Shown piece by piece: positions 33,631 through 43,145 of a stretch of 64,000 nt of DNA. The position numbers were made by a program, and so were the translations under genes. The first letter of the stretch is position 1. The number at the start of each line of letters is the position of its first letter. The DNA is from an uncultured Geobacter sp. (GTDB lineage Bacteria > Desulfobacterota > Desulfuromonadia > Geobacterales > CAIOGM01). Under the pieces are notes generated by a model, which saw only the letters and a list, made by a program, of their open reading frames with translations, did not search any database and was not told the origin of the DNA. The stretch covers positions 19,673-83,672 of the forward strand of contig CAIUWK010000018.1 in assembly GCA_903902855.1 (NCBI GenBank). Reading direction: 5' to 3'.

Positions 33631-34959
33631 ATGAAGAGCGTCATGATCTGCTCCCCCTCCTATGCCCTCCATGGCGGGGTAGAGAGCATCGTCAACGATC
33701 TTTGCCGTTATCTCCCCTCCCGGGGGTGGAATCCCGTGCTGGCCCTTGCCAAGGGGGCACGGTTCAACGACGTGGAGCGGTACCGTCAGACTCATCCGGG
33801 GCTCCCCATCATCGAACTGGACGGGACCAGGGGGACGCGCCAGGCCAGGATCGAGAGCTTGATCCGGCAGATCCGGCGAGTCCGTCCTGACGTGGTGATG
33901 AACGCCCGGATCTACGACAGCTATGCGGCCATGGCCCAGTTCAAGCAGAAAGCCGGTTCCCCCCGCTTTATTACCACCATCCGGGCCTATGAGGCCGACT
34001 ACTTTCATGACGCCTGGGTCTACCGTAACATCGTGGACCTCTGCCTGGTGAGCGGCAACATGGTGGCGGCGGCGGCCCCCCGATTCACGGGGATCGCGCC
34101 GGAACGGATCATCAGCATCCCCGGCGGGGTGCACAAACCGCTGCTCCCCGCTCTTCCCCGCACCCTCAGGTCACCGATCCGCCTGGGGTATGTGGCGAGG
34201 ATCAATCAGGAGCAGAAACGGAGCCTGGACCTCCTCCCCACCCTGGAGCGGCTGGAGCGGCTGGGGATCAGTTTTACCCTGGCCATTGCCGGTTCCGGCC
34301 CCCAGGAGGAGGAGCTGAAGTCGAGCCTGCACCGCTTCATCCGGAGCGGGCAGGTGACCTGGTACGGCTGGGTCTCCAGGGAGCGGCTCTACGAAGAGCT
34401 CTATCCGGAGATGGACTGTCTCCTCCATTTTGCCCAGGTGGAAGGGGTGACCATCTCCCCCCGGGAGGCCATGGCCCACGGTGTGGTGCCGGTCATTTCC
34501 CGCTTTGCCGGGCTGAAATGCGAAGGGCAGTTTCTTCATGAGAAGAACTCCCTGACCTTTCCGGTGGGGGATACGGAGGGGGCCGCTGAGCATCTGCGGC
34601 GGCTGGTTCAGGAGCCGGGACTCCTCACCCGGCTCTCGGCGGAGGCGATCCGCTCGCAGAGCGGCGTCTACGGCTTTGAGGGGAATCTGGACGCCTGGGC
34701 CGCAGCCTTTGACCGCTCCCTGGAACTTCCTCCCCTCACCGGTCCGGTTCCTGGGGGGGATTGCGCCGACAAGGGGCGGCTGGCCCGACTGGGACTCTCC
34801 CCCTGGCTGGCCCAGCGACTCCGTGATCTGACGGGGAGGCGCCCCCTCTACGATGATCCGGGGAGTGAATGGCCCACCAGCACCCGGCAGATCCCTCGGG
34901 AGACCGCCCAGGCGCTCATGGATTTTGCCCGGGAGTACGAGGCGGCACTTGACCACTGA
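33631..34959 (+). CDS. Glycosyltransferase family 4 (tandem paralogue 1)
   Basis: A 442-residue GT-B enzyme. The N-terminal domain starts VMICSPSYALHGGVESIVNDLCRYL. The donor domain contains LGYVARINQEQKRSLDLLP, IAGSGPQEEEL, and GVTISPREAMAHGVVPVISRF in place of the E-x7-E block. The C-terminal tail of about 60 residues (LARLGLSPWLAQRL, DDPGSEWP) resembles that of the next gene (DPGGEWP). A GAGGAGAC ribosome site precedes it. Together the two genes look like a tandem duplication that has diverged. Confidence 0.9.
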   Translation: MKSVMICSPSYALHGGVESIVNDLCRYLPSRGWNPVLALAKGARFNDVERYRQTHPGLPIIELDGTRGTRQARIESLIRQIRRVRPDVVMNARIYDSYAAMAQFKQKAGSPRFITTIRAYEADYFHDAWVYRNIVDLCLVSGNMVAAAAPRFTGIAPERIISIPGGVHKPLLPALPRTLRSPIRLGYVARINQEQKRSLDLLPTLERLERLGISFTLAIAGSGPQEEELKSSLHRFIRSGQVTWYGWVSRERLYEELYPEMDCLLHFAQVEGVTISPREAMAHGVVPVISRFAGLKCEGQFLHEKNSLTFPVGDTEGAAEHLRRLVQEPGLLTRLSAEAIRSQSGVYGFEGNLDAWAAAFDRSLELPPLTGPVPGGDCADKGRLARLGLSPWLAQRLRDLTGRRPLYDDPGSEWPTSTRQIPRETAQALMDFAREYEAALDH

Positions 34960-34993
34960 TCATCGGCAAAAAAAAGGGGAGGAGAGGCCGCGC

Positions 34994-36373
34994 TTGCTCC
35001 TCATCTACGCCCCCACCCTCCGGACCAGCGGTGTCGGTTCCTTCACCGCAGGGCTCTGCACTCTCATGGAGGAGCGGGGGTGGGAGGTGACCGTGGGGCT
35101 GGCCTGGGGAGCCGCCTTCCATGATCCCTGCCTGTTCCGGGAGCAATACCCCGGGATCAGGACCATCCTGATGGACGGTCGGACCGGGAGCGAGGAGGGG
35201 CGGATTCAGGCGCTCTGTCGCACCATCCGGGAGGCGAACCCCCATATCCTCCTCCACAGCTGCCTCAATTCGGCCTTTGCCGCGGTCCGTCGTCTCCGCG
35301 GGAGAGGGGAGGGGAACTTCACCTTTTGCGTGGTCAATCACGGCAGTTTCCCCGAACACGCCGCAACCCTGCTGGTGAACCGGGACGTGGTGGATCAGGT
35401 GGTCTGTGTCAGCCGGTGGAGCTATCTGGCCCTCCTCTCCGGGAAGGTGACCTTCACGGCCGACCGGGTGCATCATATGCCCAACATGGTCTCCCCCCCA
35501 ACCGCACCCCTCGGGAAGAGGGGGGGGGGAGCGCCGCGCATCGGCTATGCCGGTCGGCTGATGCCGGACAAGCGGTTCCGTGATATCTTCCCCTTTTTCC
35601 GGACAGTGGCTGCCACCCATCCCGATGCTGAACTCTGGATTGCCGGTGACGGCCCCTACGCCGAAGAGAGCCGCAGCTTCTGCCGGGAGTTCCCCGGACG
35701 GGTCCGCTATTGGGGAGCCGTCTCCCGGGAGGAGTTGTATCGCTCCTTCTACCCGGAGCTGGATCTCTTCGTTAATTTCTCCCCGGCGGAAGCGGGGAAG
35801 AGTCTGGCCATCTGCGAGGCCATGGCCCACGGGGTCGTGCCGGTGGTGGCCGAATACACCGGCTTCTTCCTGGAACGGTTTGCCCTCCCCAACCGGACTG
35901 CTCTTCTTTTCCCGGTGGGGGAGAGCGGCGCAGCGGCCCGCCTGGCCGGAGCGCTGCTGGATAATCCGGTTCAGCTGCAGGCCATCTCCAGGGAGGCCCG
36001 GGAGCTGATGGCCCGGGAGTATCCGCTGGAGCTCTTTGTCCGGCAATGGGGGGAGACGCTGGAGGGGTTCCTCTCCCTGCCTCGGCTTCCCGCAGCAGGG
36101 GAGAGGAACCGGGACTCTCTGCTGGAGGGGATCAAGGAGCGGCTGCGGCGGCTCCTGGGACGGCACTTTCCCCATCGTGATCCCGGCGGAGAGTGGCCTC
36201 ATTTCTCCTGCAAGAGCTGTCCGGAGCTGGTGGTGGAACTCAGGTCGGTGATGGCAAAAATGGAGCGGGACGAGCGGGAACGGGTCCTCAGTGGGGTGGG
36301 AGAGGGGGGTGCTGTGGCCCGGTTGCAGGCGGAGCTGTTGCGGGGGGACGGTGCCGTCCCCGCTGCAGGGTGA
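34994..36373 (+). CDS. Glycosyltransferase family 4 (tandem paralogue 2)
   Basis: TTG 34994 is the favoured start: GGGGAGGAG lies six to ten bases upstream and the protein then opens with the first beta strand (LLLIYAPTLRTSGVGSFTAGL). The longer frame from 34853 overlaps paralogue 1 by over 100 bp. It has 459 residues with IGYAGRLMPDKRFRDIFP, IAGDGPYAEES, and SPAEAGKSLAICEAMAHGVVPVV. The tail carries HRDPGGEWPHF and a helical end. It shares its overall plan and tail motif with the preceding gene. Specificity unknown. Confidence 0.88.
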   Translation: MLLIYAPTLRTSGVGSFTAGLCTLMEERGWEVTVGLAWGAAFHDPCLFREQYPGIRTILMDGRTGSEEGRIQALCRTIREANPHILLHSCLNSAFAAVRRLRGRGEGNFTFCVVNHGSFPEHAATLLVNRDVVDQVVCVSRWSYLALLSGKVTFTADRVHHMPNMVSPPTAPLGKRGGGAPRIGYAGRLMPDKRFRDIFPFFRTVAATHPDAELWIAGDGPYAEESRSFCREFPGRVRYWGAVSREELYRSFYPELDLFVNFSPAEAGKSLAICEAMAHGVVPVVAEYTGFFLERFALPNRTALLFPVGESGAAARLAGALLDNPVQLQAISREARELMAREYPLELFVRQWGETLEGFLSLPRLPAAGERNRDSLLEGIKERLRRLLGRHFPHRDPGGEWPHFSCKSCPELVVELRSVMAKMERDERERVLSGVGEGGAVARLQAELLRGDGAVPAAG

Positions 36374-36386
36374 GGAGAGAAATCCC

Positions 36387-37415
36387 ATGGCTCCTCTTAC
36401 CCTGAAACAGCGGTTGGGGGGGCTGCTCAAGGAGTGGCCCTCCTTCGAGTGGCGGCTCCGGCGCAGGCCGCTGGCCATCCGTAACCGCCGGGAGAGTCTG
36501 GAGTTCTCCCTTGACGGAGAAGGGGTCCGCTGCTGCTGGCGCTGGACCACGGACCTCCATCTCTGCCGGCTTTTTCCCTCCCTGGGGCGCCGCCTCATGG
36601 GGCGGATGCTGGGGGAGTGGCCCCTGGAGTTTGCCCCCTTGCCGGCGTGGTCCGGCGGGGGGGAGAGGCTGCCGTTACTCTCCTTCATCATCGGCCACCG
36701 GGGGAAAGAGCGCCTGGACCATCTCCTGGCCACCTTGGGGAGTATCGCGGCCCAGCTGGATGTCTCCTGTGAGTGCATCGTGGTGGAGCAGTCGCTCCGG
36801 CCGGAGCTGGCGGAACTCCTCCCGGCGTGGGTCCGCTATTGCCATACCCCCATCCCCAGTGAGGAGCACCCCTATTGCCGGTCATGGGCGTTCAATGTGG
36901 GGGGGCGACTGGCCCGGGGGGAGCTCCTCATCCTCCACGACAATGATCTGCTGATCCCCCGTGACTATGCGGCCCAGGCGTGGCGCCGTTTTCGGGAGGG
37001 GTACGAGGTGATCAACCTGAAACGTTTCATCTTCTATCTGACCCGGGAGGCCACGCTTGGGCTGCTCCGGTCGCCCGGGACCATCCCGGTGACGGCACCT
37101 CTGTCGGTGATGCAGAACGCACAGGGGGGGGGGAGTCTGGCCGTGGGGCGGCGTTCCTATCTCGCCCTGGGTGGTTTTGACGAGTCCTTTGTGGGGTGGG
37201 GTGGGGAAGACCTGGAATTCTGGGATCGAGCGCTGACCCTCCCCCTCTGGTCCTGGGGAAGTCTCCCTCTCGTGCATCTCTGGCACCCTCCCCAGGCGGG
37301 GAAGGAGGACAAAAGCTGGGCAAACCAGGTGCTTCTGGAACAGCGGCTGGGGCTTCCCTCCCTGGAGCGAATCCGGGAGCTGGCCGCACGGAAGTTCGGT
37401 GAGCCTTTCCCATGA
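36387..37415 (+). CDS. Glycosyltransferase family 2 with galactosyltransferase-type C-terminal motif
   Basis: ATG 36387 has a GAGGAGAG ribosome site; upstream in-frame codons overlap the previous gene. It has 342 residues. After about 95 unassigned N-terminal residues the GT-A domain begins LLSFIIGHRGKERLDHLL. The metal site is LHDNDLL. The second half has GGGSLAVGRRSYLALGGFDESFVGWGGEDLEFWDR, where G-W-G-x-E-D is the acceptor/catalytic signature of chondroitin-polymerase-like and beta-1,4-galactosyltransferase families. The N-terminal domain is specific to this group. It overlaps the next gene by ATGA. Confidence 0.9.
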   Translation: MAPLTLKQRLGGLLKEWPSFEWRLRRRPLAIRNRRESLEFSLDGEGVRCCWRWTTDLHLCRLFPSLGRRLMGRMLGEWPLEFAPLPAWSGGGERLPLLSFIIGHRGKERLDHLLATLGSIAAQLDVSCECIVVEQSLRPELAELLPAWVRYCHTPIPSEEHPYCRSWAFNVGGRLARGELLILHDNDLLIPRDYAAQAWRRFREGYEVINLKRFIFYLTREATLGLLRSPGTIPVTAPLSVMQNAQGGGSLAVGRRSYLALGGFDESFVGWGGEDLEFWDRALTLPLWSWGSLPLVHLWHPPQAGKEDKSWANQVLLEQRLGLPSLERIRELAARKFGEPFP

Positions 37416-38308
37416 AAATCGTTCATCTGATCAATGCCCACAAGAATCTGCCTCAGCTGGAACGGCTCGTTGCCCGGCTGAGCCATGACAACGCCGTTTT
37501 TTTTATCCACCTGGACCGGAAAGTGGCTGATGCCGAGGTTGCCGGGGTGACTGCGGCGACTGCCCGGTACAATGTCCATTTTGTGAAGGAGCGGGTGGCG
37601 GTGGGGTGGGGGGGCTTTTCCCAGGTGGAGGCGATCCTGAACGGTCTCCGGGAGGTGCTGCAGTCGGGGATCGAGTTCGACTATCTGAATTTCTTGAGCG
37701 GCCAGGATTACCCGCTGCAGTGTAATGACTCCCTGCTGCAGTTCCTGGAAGAGTCCCGGGGGAGTGAATTCATGGAATATTGTGAATTGTCACGGTACGG
37801 CTTCGGCACGGAACTGTATCGTTATGAGAAGTATCACCTGACGGAGAAGATACTGGTGAGCTGCACCCTGCGCCGCTGGATCGAGCGGTTCCTCAACCGG
37901 GCGCTTCCCGTGAGAACCGCGCCGTTGGGGTATCAGGTCTATGCCGGGTCATCCTGGTGGACCATTACCGCGCACTGCGCCCGCTATATCCGGGATTTTT
38001 TGGAGCGAAACAGCGAGTATGCCCGATTCTTCGCCACAACCCGGTCGGCGGATGAGATGTTTTTCCAGACTATCGTCATGAATTCCCCCTTCAGGGAGCA
38101 GGTTCTCAACAGGAATCTCCATTATCTGGACTGGTCGGAGCATGGCAGAAGCCCCAAGAGCCTGACCGGAGAGGATTTTCTCCCCATGCTGGCGTCGGGG
38201 AGATTCTTTGCCAGAAAATTCGACACGGAAACCGACGCAACGGTGCTGGATATGCTGGATGACCATCTAGCGGTGGAGAGCCGACGGTTCTCCACGGGAG
38301 AGGGATAA
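37412..38308 (+). CDS. Core-2/I-branching enzyme-like glycosyltransferase (GT14)
   Basis: A 298-residue protein of the Branch family: MKIVHLINAHKNLPQLERLV, FFIHLDRK (residues 30-37), VGWGGFSQVEAIL, YLNFLSGQDYPLQ (about 90-102), a late SWWTIT and SADEMFFQTIV with the catalytic-type Glu. Animal relatives add beta-1,6-GlcNAc branches; bacterial members include xylosyl/GlcNAc transferases of capsule loci. It suggests a branched side chain. ATGA overlap with the preceding gene. Confidence 0.92.
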   Translation: MKIVHLINAHKNLPQLERLVARLSHDNAVFFIHLDRKVADAEVAGVTAATARYNVHFVKERVAVGWGGFSQVEAILNGLREVLQSGIEFDYLNFLSGQDYPLQCNDSLLQFLEESRGSEFMEYCELSRYGFGTELYRYEKYHLTEKILVSCTLRRWIERFLNRALPVRTAPLGYQVYAGSSWWTITAHCARYIRDFLERNSEYARFFATTRSADEMFFQTIVMNSPFREQVLNRNLHYLDWSEHGRSPKSLTGEDFLPMLASGRFFARKFDTETDATVLDMLDDHLAVESRRFSTGEG

Positions 38309-38312
38309 GAGG

Positions 38313-40088
38313 ATGTGCGGTATCAGCGGATGGTTCCTGACGGAGGGGGGAGTTCGACACCCCGATACCCTCCCGGCCCTGGCGGAGAGCCTGGCCCACC
38401 GTGGGCCCGATGACCGGGGGTACTACCATGACCAGGAGCGGGGAGTTGCCCTGGCCCATAACCGTCTCAGCATCATCGACCTGAGCAGCGCCGGCCATCA
38501 GCCCATGCTCAGTGACGACGGCAACACCGTCCTCGTCTACAACGGGGAACTCTACAACTTCCGGGAGCTTCGTGACCAGCTGGAACGCCGGGGGCACCGG
38601 TTTGTCTCCAGAAGCGACAGCGAGGTGGTGCTCCGGAGTTTTCAGGAATGGGGGAGCAGTTGCCTCTCCCGTTTCTGCGGGATGTTCGCCTTGGCCCTCT
38701 GGTCCCGCCGGAGCGGCACGCTCCTCCTGGCCCGGGACCACCTGGGGATGAAACCACTCTACTATACGACCCTTCCCGGCGACGGGGTGACCTTCGCCTC
38801 GGAGCTCAAGGCGTTTCTCTCCCTCCCCGGTTTCCATCCGACCATGGAGCCCACGGCGCTGCGGCAGTTTCTGGAGTTCGGCTATACCTTCGACCCCCGA
38901 CTCACCTCCCTGGCCGGGGTGGCCAAGCTCCCGCCGGGGCACTACCTGGAGTGCCGCGGCGGCAGAGCGGGAGAGCCGATTCCCTACTTCACCCTCCCCT
39001 CGCCGGAGCCGTCGGACCGCCGGAGCCGGGAGGAGCGGCAGGAGGAGCTTCATGACGTCCTCTCCAGGGTGGTGGAGCAGCACCTCCTGGCCGACGTGCC
39101 GGTGGGACTCCTTCTCTCCGGGGGGCTGGACTCCAGCGTCATCGCGGCCCTGGCCTCCCGTCACGGCCGGATCACCACCATCAGCATGGGGTTTGCCGAT
39201 TCCACCCTGGACGAGCGCCCCTTTGCGCGGAGTGTGAGCGACCATGTGGGTTCCGACCACCGGGAGGTGACCATTCACCCCCATGAGATCGTGGAGAGCC
39301 TGGAGTCGGTGGTCCCGGTTTTTGACGACCTCTTTGCCGACTGGGGAACTTTTTCCACCCGTCTCCTCTACCGGAACTGCCGGGAGCAGGGGATCAAGGT
39401 GGTGCTGGTGGGGGAGGGGGCCGATGAACTCTTCGGCGGCTACCCCATATTCCGGAAGGGGGGAGAGCTCCGGGGGCCGCGTCTCTGGCGACTCTTTCGC
39501 CTCTACCAGCGGTATGCCGGACAGCGCCACGGCACCCAGTTTCGGGCGTTTCGGGAGATCATGGAGCGTTACCTGGAGGAGGGAGAGGGGGATCTCTTCC
39601 ATGCCATCAGGCTCTTCGAGATTCGGAACCAGATTCCCAACAACTATGTCATGAAGGTGGACAAGGGGAGCATGGCGGTGAGCGTGGAAGCCCGCTCCCC
39701 CTTCCTGGACCGCCGGGTGGCGGAGCTGGCCTGCGGGACCCCGGCCGGCTTTCTCCTGGGAGAGGGGACCAGCAAGCTGCTCCTGCGGGAGATGGCGGAG
39801 CGGTACGACCTCCTCCCCCGGGAGATCACCCGTCGCGCCAAGTTCGGCGGCTCCATGGCCAACTCCTGGATGGACGACTCCCCCCGTTTCAGGGAGTTTA
39901 GCCGGCAGGCGATCCTGGACCCCGCCGGGTGGGTGGATGAACTGGGGCTTCGGCAGGGGATGACCGACTATTTCGACGGCCGCCGTCAGGGATACCGTTT
40001 CCCCCGGGCCGTGAGCGTTTTCCGGAACCTGGCCTGGCGGCTCCTCCTCCTGAACCTCTGGTCCCGCCATTACCTGGGAAGAAGGTGA
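38313..40088 (+). CDS. asnB: Asparagine synthetase (glutamine-hydrolysing), polysaccharide-locus type
   Basis: A 591-residue AsnB. MCGISGWFL supplies the N-terminal Cys2 nucleophile after Met removal. The glutaminase domain has LAHRGPDDRGYY, AHNRLSIIDLS and VYNGELYNFRELR. The synthetase domain has the PP-loop LLLSGGLDSSVIA (about residues 266-278) and LVGEGADELFGGYP. MKVDKGSMAVSVEARSPFLD is the late family block. AsnB paralogues in O-antigen loci (WbpS type) are thought to amidate uronic acids; here that role is inferred from location. A heptamer array follows directly. Confidence 0.94.
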   Translation: MCGISGWFLTEGGVRHPDTLPALAESLAHRGPDDRGYYHDQERGVALAHNRLSIIDLSSAGHQPMLSDDGNTVLVYNGELYNFRELRDQLERRGHRFVSRSDSEVVLRSFQEWGSSCLSRFCGMFALALWSRRSGTLLLARDHLGMKPLYYTTLPGDGVTFASELKAFLSLPGFHPTMEPTALRQFLEFGYTFDPRLTSLAGVAKLPPGHYLECRGGRAGEPIPYFTLPSPEPSDRRSREERQEELHDVLSRVVEQHLLADVPVGLLLSGGLDSSVIAALASRHGRITTISMGFADSTLDERPFARSVSDHVGSDHREVTIHPHEIVESLESVVPVFDDLFADWGTFSTRLLYRNCREQGIKVVLVGEGADELFGGYPIFRKGGELRGPRLWRLFRLYQRYAGQRHGTQFRAFREIMERYLEEGEGDLFHAIRLFEIRNQIPNNYVMKVDKGSMAVSVEARSPFLDRRVAELACGTPAGFLLGEGTSKLLLREMAERYDLLPREITRRAKFGGSMANSWMDDSPRFREFSRQAILDPAGWVDELGLRQGMTDYFDGRRQGYRFPRAVSVFRNLAWRLLLLNLWSRHYLGRR

Positions 40089-40178
40089 ATGGTGAAAGGT
40101 TAGGGGTCAGGGGTTAGAGGTTAGGGGTGAGAGGTTAGGGGTGAGGGGTTAGGGGTGAGGGGTTGGGGTGAGGGGTGA
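40089..40178 (+). repeat. GGTTAGG/GGGTGAG heptamer array between asnB and a GT2 gene
   Basis: About twelve units (GGTTAGG, GGTCAGG, GGTTAGA, GGTGAGG) fill the whole gap from the asnB stop to the next start, so the ribosome site (GAGGGGTGAA) is itself repeat sequence. Confidence 0.88.
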
Positions 40179-40179
40179 A

Positions 40180-41157
40180 ATGGTCATGGTGGAGGGGTTG
40201 GTCAGCACCATAATCCCGGTTTTTAATCGTCCTCGGCTGCTGGGGGAGGCGGTGGCCAGCGTTCTGGCCCAGAGCTGGCGCCCTCTGGAGATTATCATCG
40301 TGGATGACGGCTCCACCGACGATACCCCTCAGGTGGCTGCCGACCTTGCCAGGAGCAATCCCGCTGAAATCCGGCTCATCCGCAAGACCAATGCCGGTCC
40401 GGGTCCGGCCCGGGAGGCGGGGAGGCTGGCGGCCAGGGGGGAGTTCATCCAGTATCTGGACAGCGACGACCTCCTGCTCCCCGACAAGTTCCTGCTTCAG
40501 GTGACGGGGTTAAGGAGCTCACCGGAGTGCGGGGTCTCCTACGGGATGACCCGCTTCGTGGGGGAGGGGGAAGAGCCGCAAGATATCCCCTGGAAGCGGA
40601 CCGGGGAGCGGCTGGAGAGGATGTTCCCCTCCATGCTGGCCTCACGCTGGTGGGGGACTTCCACCCCCCTCTACCGGAGAAGCGTGCTGGATAAAGCCGG
40701 GCCCTGGCTCTCCCTGGTGAACGAGGAAGACTGGGAGTATGACTGCCGTATCGCAGCCCAGGGGGTCCGTCTGCAGCAGGTCACGCAGTTCGTCTCAACG
40801 GAGCGGGATCATGGCGGAAGCCGGCTCAGTCGGGGAGGCTCCCAAGATCCGGCCAAGCTCCGCTCCCGGGTCCGGGCTCATGCCCTGATCCTGGCGCATG
40901 CCCAGGGAGCCGGTATTACCCATGAGGTGGCCGAGATGCGGCGCTTTGCCCGGGAACTGTTCCTCCTCTGCCGCCAGTGCGGCGCCGCAGGGCTCCCCCG
41001 GGAGTCGGCGGAGTTGTTCGCCCTGGCGCGCCGGGCATCGGGCCCAAAACGGGGCGAGGCCCGGGATTTTCGTCTGTATGGGCTCCTGACCCGGCTCTTC
41101 GGCTGGAGCGCCATGGGGAGACTCTTTTGCCTTCTGGACAGGATGAGGCCTCGATGA
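40180..41157 (+). CDS. Glycosyltransferase family 2
   Basis: A GT-A enzyme of about 325 residues. STIIPVFNRPRLLGEAVAS, IIVDDGSTDDTPQVA, QYLDSDDLL (metal site DSDD) and NEEDWEYDCRIAAQG. The C-terminal 90 residues are helical. ATG 40180 is favoured; GTG 40168 and ATG 40186 are alternatives. The upstream boundary is the heptamer array, so the original leader may have been replaced by repeats. Confidence 0.92.
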   Translation: MVMVEGLVSTIIPVFNRPRLLGEAVASVLAQSWRPLEIIIVDDGSTDDTPQVAADLARSNPAEIRLIRKTNAGPGPAREAGRLAARGEFIQYLDSDDLLLPDKFLLQVTGLRSSPECGVSYGMTRFVGEGEEPQDIPWKRTGERLERMFPSMLASRWWGTSTPLYRRSVLDKAGPWLSLVNEEDWEYDCRIAAQGVRLQQVTQFVSTERDHGGSRLSRGGSQDPAKLRSRVRAHALILAHAQGAGITHEVAEMRRFARELFLLCRQCGAAGLPRESAELFALARRASGPKRGEARDFRLYGLLTRLFGWSAMGRLFCLLDRMRPR

Positions 41158-42149
41158 TGGTCTCTCAGAATTCCTGCCAGATTTCGGTGATCATCCCCAC
41201 CCGTAACCGGGAGCTCCTGCTCCGGCAGACCCTGGATTCCCTCCTGGGGCAGCAGAGCCTCGTCGGGATGACGCTCCAGGTGATCGTGGTGGACGACTGC
41301 TCGGCCACCCCTCCACGGGAGCTGCTGGCCCGGTACGGAGAGCAGCTGGAGGCTCTGTTTCTTACCGAAAATGTGGGACAGAACCGGGCCCGCAATGCGG
41401 GGATCGCCCGGGCAACGGGGAAGTATCTCAAGTTCCTGGATTCCGACGACATCCTCGCGGACGGCTCCCTGGCCCGGGAGTTCGCCTTGGCGGAGCGGGA
41501 GCAGGCCGACATCATTCTCTCCGGCTGGGGGACCGTCACCATAGACTCTCTGGGGAATCATGATGAAGCCACGGCCCGGATCTTTTCTCCCCCGGAGATG
41601 AACCCTCTCCCTGATATGCTCCTCCTGGGGCGGGCGGTTCCCGTGGCAGCGGCGCTTTACCGGAGGAGCTACCTGGGAGAACTTCTCTGGGACCCCCAGG
41701 TGCTCAAGCTCACCGACTGGGACTGGTTCTGCCAGGCGGCTCTCCGGGGGGGGAAGATCGTCTCTTGCCAGGGGGTGGCCTACTGGTGGCGGCAGCACTC
41801 CGGCGAACGGGAGACCCAGCGCCCCCGGATCAGCACGGCCCGCAATTTTTACCGAATACTGGGGAAGGTGGAGAGTTCTCTGAGAAGCTCCGGCCGGCTC
41901 ACCCCCCCCAGGGCCAGGCGGCTGGCCCAGTATTACTACAAGGAGCTGAGGGCGCTCTGTCTCTATGATCGGCCGCTCTTTCATGAGATCCTGGAGAAGA
42001 TCCTGCTGCTGGACCCGGAGTTCGTCCCGGCGGAGGAGGAGTGCCAACCCTATATGCGGCTCCTGGCGCGGCTGTTGGGGACGAAAAACGCCCTCCTCCT
42101 CCATACGGCGGTGAAGAAGGCGCTGAAGCCCGGATGGGAGGAGATGTGA
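41154..42149 (+). CDS. Glycosyltransferase family 2
   Basis: ATG 41154 overlaps the previous TGA (ATGA); the longer frame from 40977 is shadow. It has 331 residues: ISVIIPTRNRELLLRQTLDSLL, VIVVDDCSATPP, KFLDSDDIL (metal site) and LTDWDWFCQAALRGG. The middle has AAALYRRSYLG typical of EpsJ/WbbV-like transferases. Part of a run of four consecutive GT2 genes. Confidence 0.92.
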   Translation: MMVSQNSCQISVIIPTRNRELLLRQTLDSLLGQQSLVGMTLQVIVVDDCSATPPRELLARYGEQLEALFLTENVGQNRARNAGIARATGKYLKFLDSDDILADGSLAREFALAEREQADIILSGWGTVTIDSLGNHDEATARIFSPPEMNPLPDMLLLGRAVPVAAALYRRSYLGELLWDPQVLKLTDWDWFCQAALRGGKIVSCQGVAYWWRQHSGERETQRPRISTARNFYRILGKVESSLRSSGRLTPPRARRLAQYYYKELRALCLYDRPLFHEILEKILLLDPEFVPAEEECQPYMRLLARLLGTKNALLLHTAVKKALKPGWEEM

Positions 42150-43111
42150 GCGGAGTCGTTGTTTCCGTGGTCATGGGGGTCTGTAACGGCGTCGATCTCC
42201 TGGCGGAAACCGTTGAGAGTATCCTGGGGCAGGAGGGGGTGGAGCTGGAGTTCATCGTCGTGGATGACGGCTCCAGTGACGGCGCCGGAGCGCTGCTGGA
42301 CGGCTATGCGGCTGGGGACCCGCGGCTCCGGGTGATCCATCAGGAAAACCGCGGATTGACCCGGGCTCTCATCCGGGGGTGCAGCGAGGCCCGGGGAGAG
42401 TTCATCGCCCGTCAGGACAACGGTGACCTCTCCCTTCCCGGTCGGCTCCGCCGGCAGCAGGGGCTTCTGGCAGTCACGCCGGAGCTCCTCTTCGTCTCCG
42501 CCTGGACCGAATACTGCGGTCCTTGCCTGGAGCATATCTCCACGGAGAAGGGGTCCGGGGAGGGGGGTACCCCTTGCCGAATCATCGACCTGCAGCGGGA
42601 AAAACTGGTGCTGGACGGCCCCTCCCATCACGGCTCGGTGATGTTTCGCCGCAGCGCCTACGAGGCGGTCGACGGGTATCACCACCAGTTCGCCGTTGCT
42701 CAGGACTGGGACCTCTGGTACCGGCTGGCGGAAAGAGGGAGCTTCATGATGATCCCCGAAACCCTTTACCGGGCGCGGCTCCTTCCGGGGAGCATCAGCG
42801 GAGAACGGAAACCGGAGCAGCGGCTCCTCTCCCGGCTCTCTCAAGAGGCGCTCCGGCTCCGGCTGGCCGGGGAGCCGGAAACGCCCCTCCTGGAGAGAGC
42901 GGCCCTCATCCGTCCGGAGCGGCGTCCGGAGCAGGCGGTCAACCGCGCCGCCTGGCTCTACTTCATCGGTGAAGGGTTGCGCCGGAACGGGGACCGTCGG
43001 GCAAGGGGCTACTTCAGGGGGGCGCTCCGGGAGAATCCCCTCCTCTGGAAGGGGTGGTTCCGGCTGGTTCAGGCGTTTCTCTCCCCCCTCCGGCAGGGGA
43101 AGAGATCGTGA
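42146..43111 (+). CDS. Glycosyltransferase family 2
   Basis: GTG 42146 overlaps the preceding stop and has GGGAGGAG upstream. It has 321 residues: VVSVVMGVCNGVDLLAETVESIL, FIVVDDGSSDGAGALL, IARQDNGDLSLP (DxGD metal-site variant in place of DxDD) and AQDWDLWYRLAERG. The C-terminal 100 residues include a short TPR-like end (ARGYFRGALRENPLLWKGW). The Asp-to-Asn change in the metal motif (RQDNGD) recurs in other GT2 proteins, so it need not be inactive. Confidence 0.9.
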   Translation: MSGVVVSVVMGVCNGVDLLAETVESILGQEGVELEFIVVDDGSSDGAGALLDGYAAGDPRLRVIHQENRGLTRALIRGCSEARGEFIARQDNGDLSLPGRLRRQQGLLAVTPELLFVSAWTEYCGPCLEHISTEKGSGEGGTPCRIIDLQREKLVLDGPSHHGSVMFRRSAYEAVDGYHHQFAVAQDWDLWYRLAERGSFMMIPETLYRARLLPGSISGERKPEQRLLSRLSQEALRLRLAGEPETPLLERAALIRPERRPEQAVNRAAWLYFIGEGLRRNGDRRARGYFRGALRENPLLWKGWFRLVQAFLSPLRQGKRS

Positions 43112-43145
43112 GAATGCTTGTAAAATCGCGTAAAAGGCTTTATAC

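Noticed and set aside
34916..36778. 620-residue minus-strand open frame
   Set aside because: Shadow of two clear glycosyltransferase genes; composition is Pro/Arg/His-rich as in antisense translations.
38106..40070. 654-residue minus-strand open frame opposite asnB
   Set aside because: AsnB motifs on the + strand are complete; long antisense frames are expected in GC-rich genes and this one has no recognisable domain.
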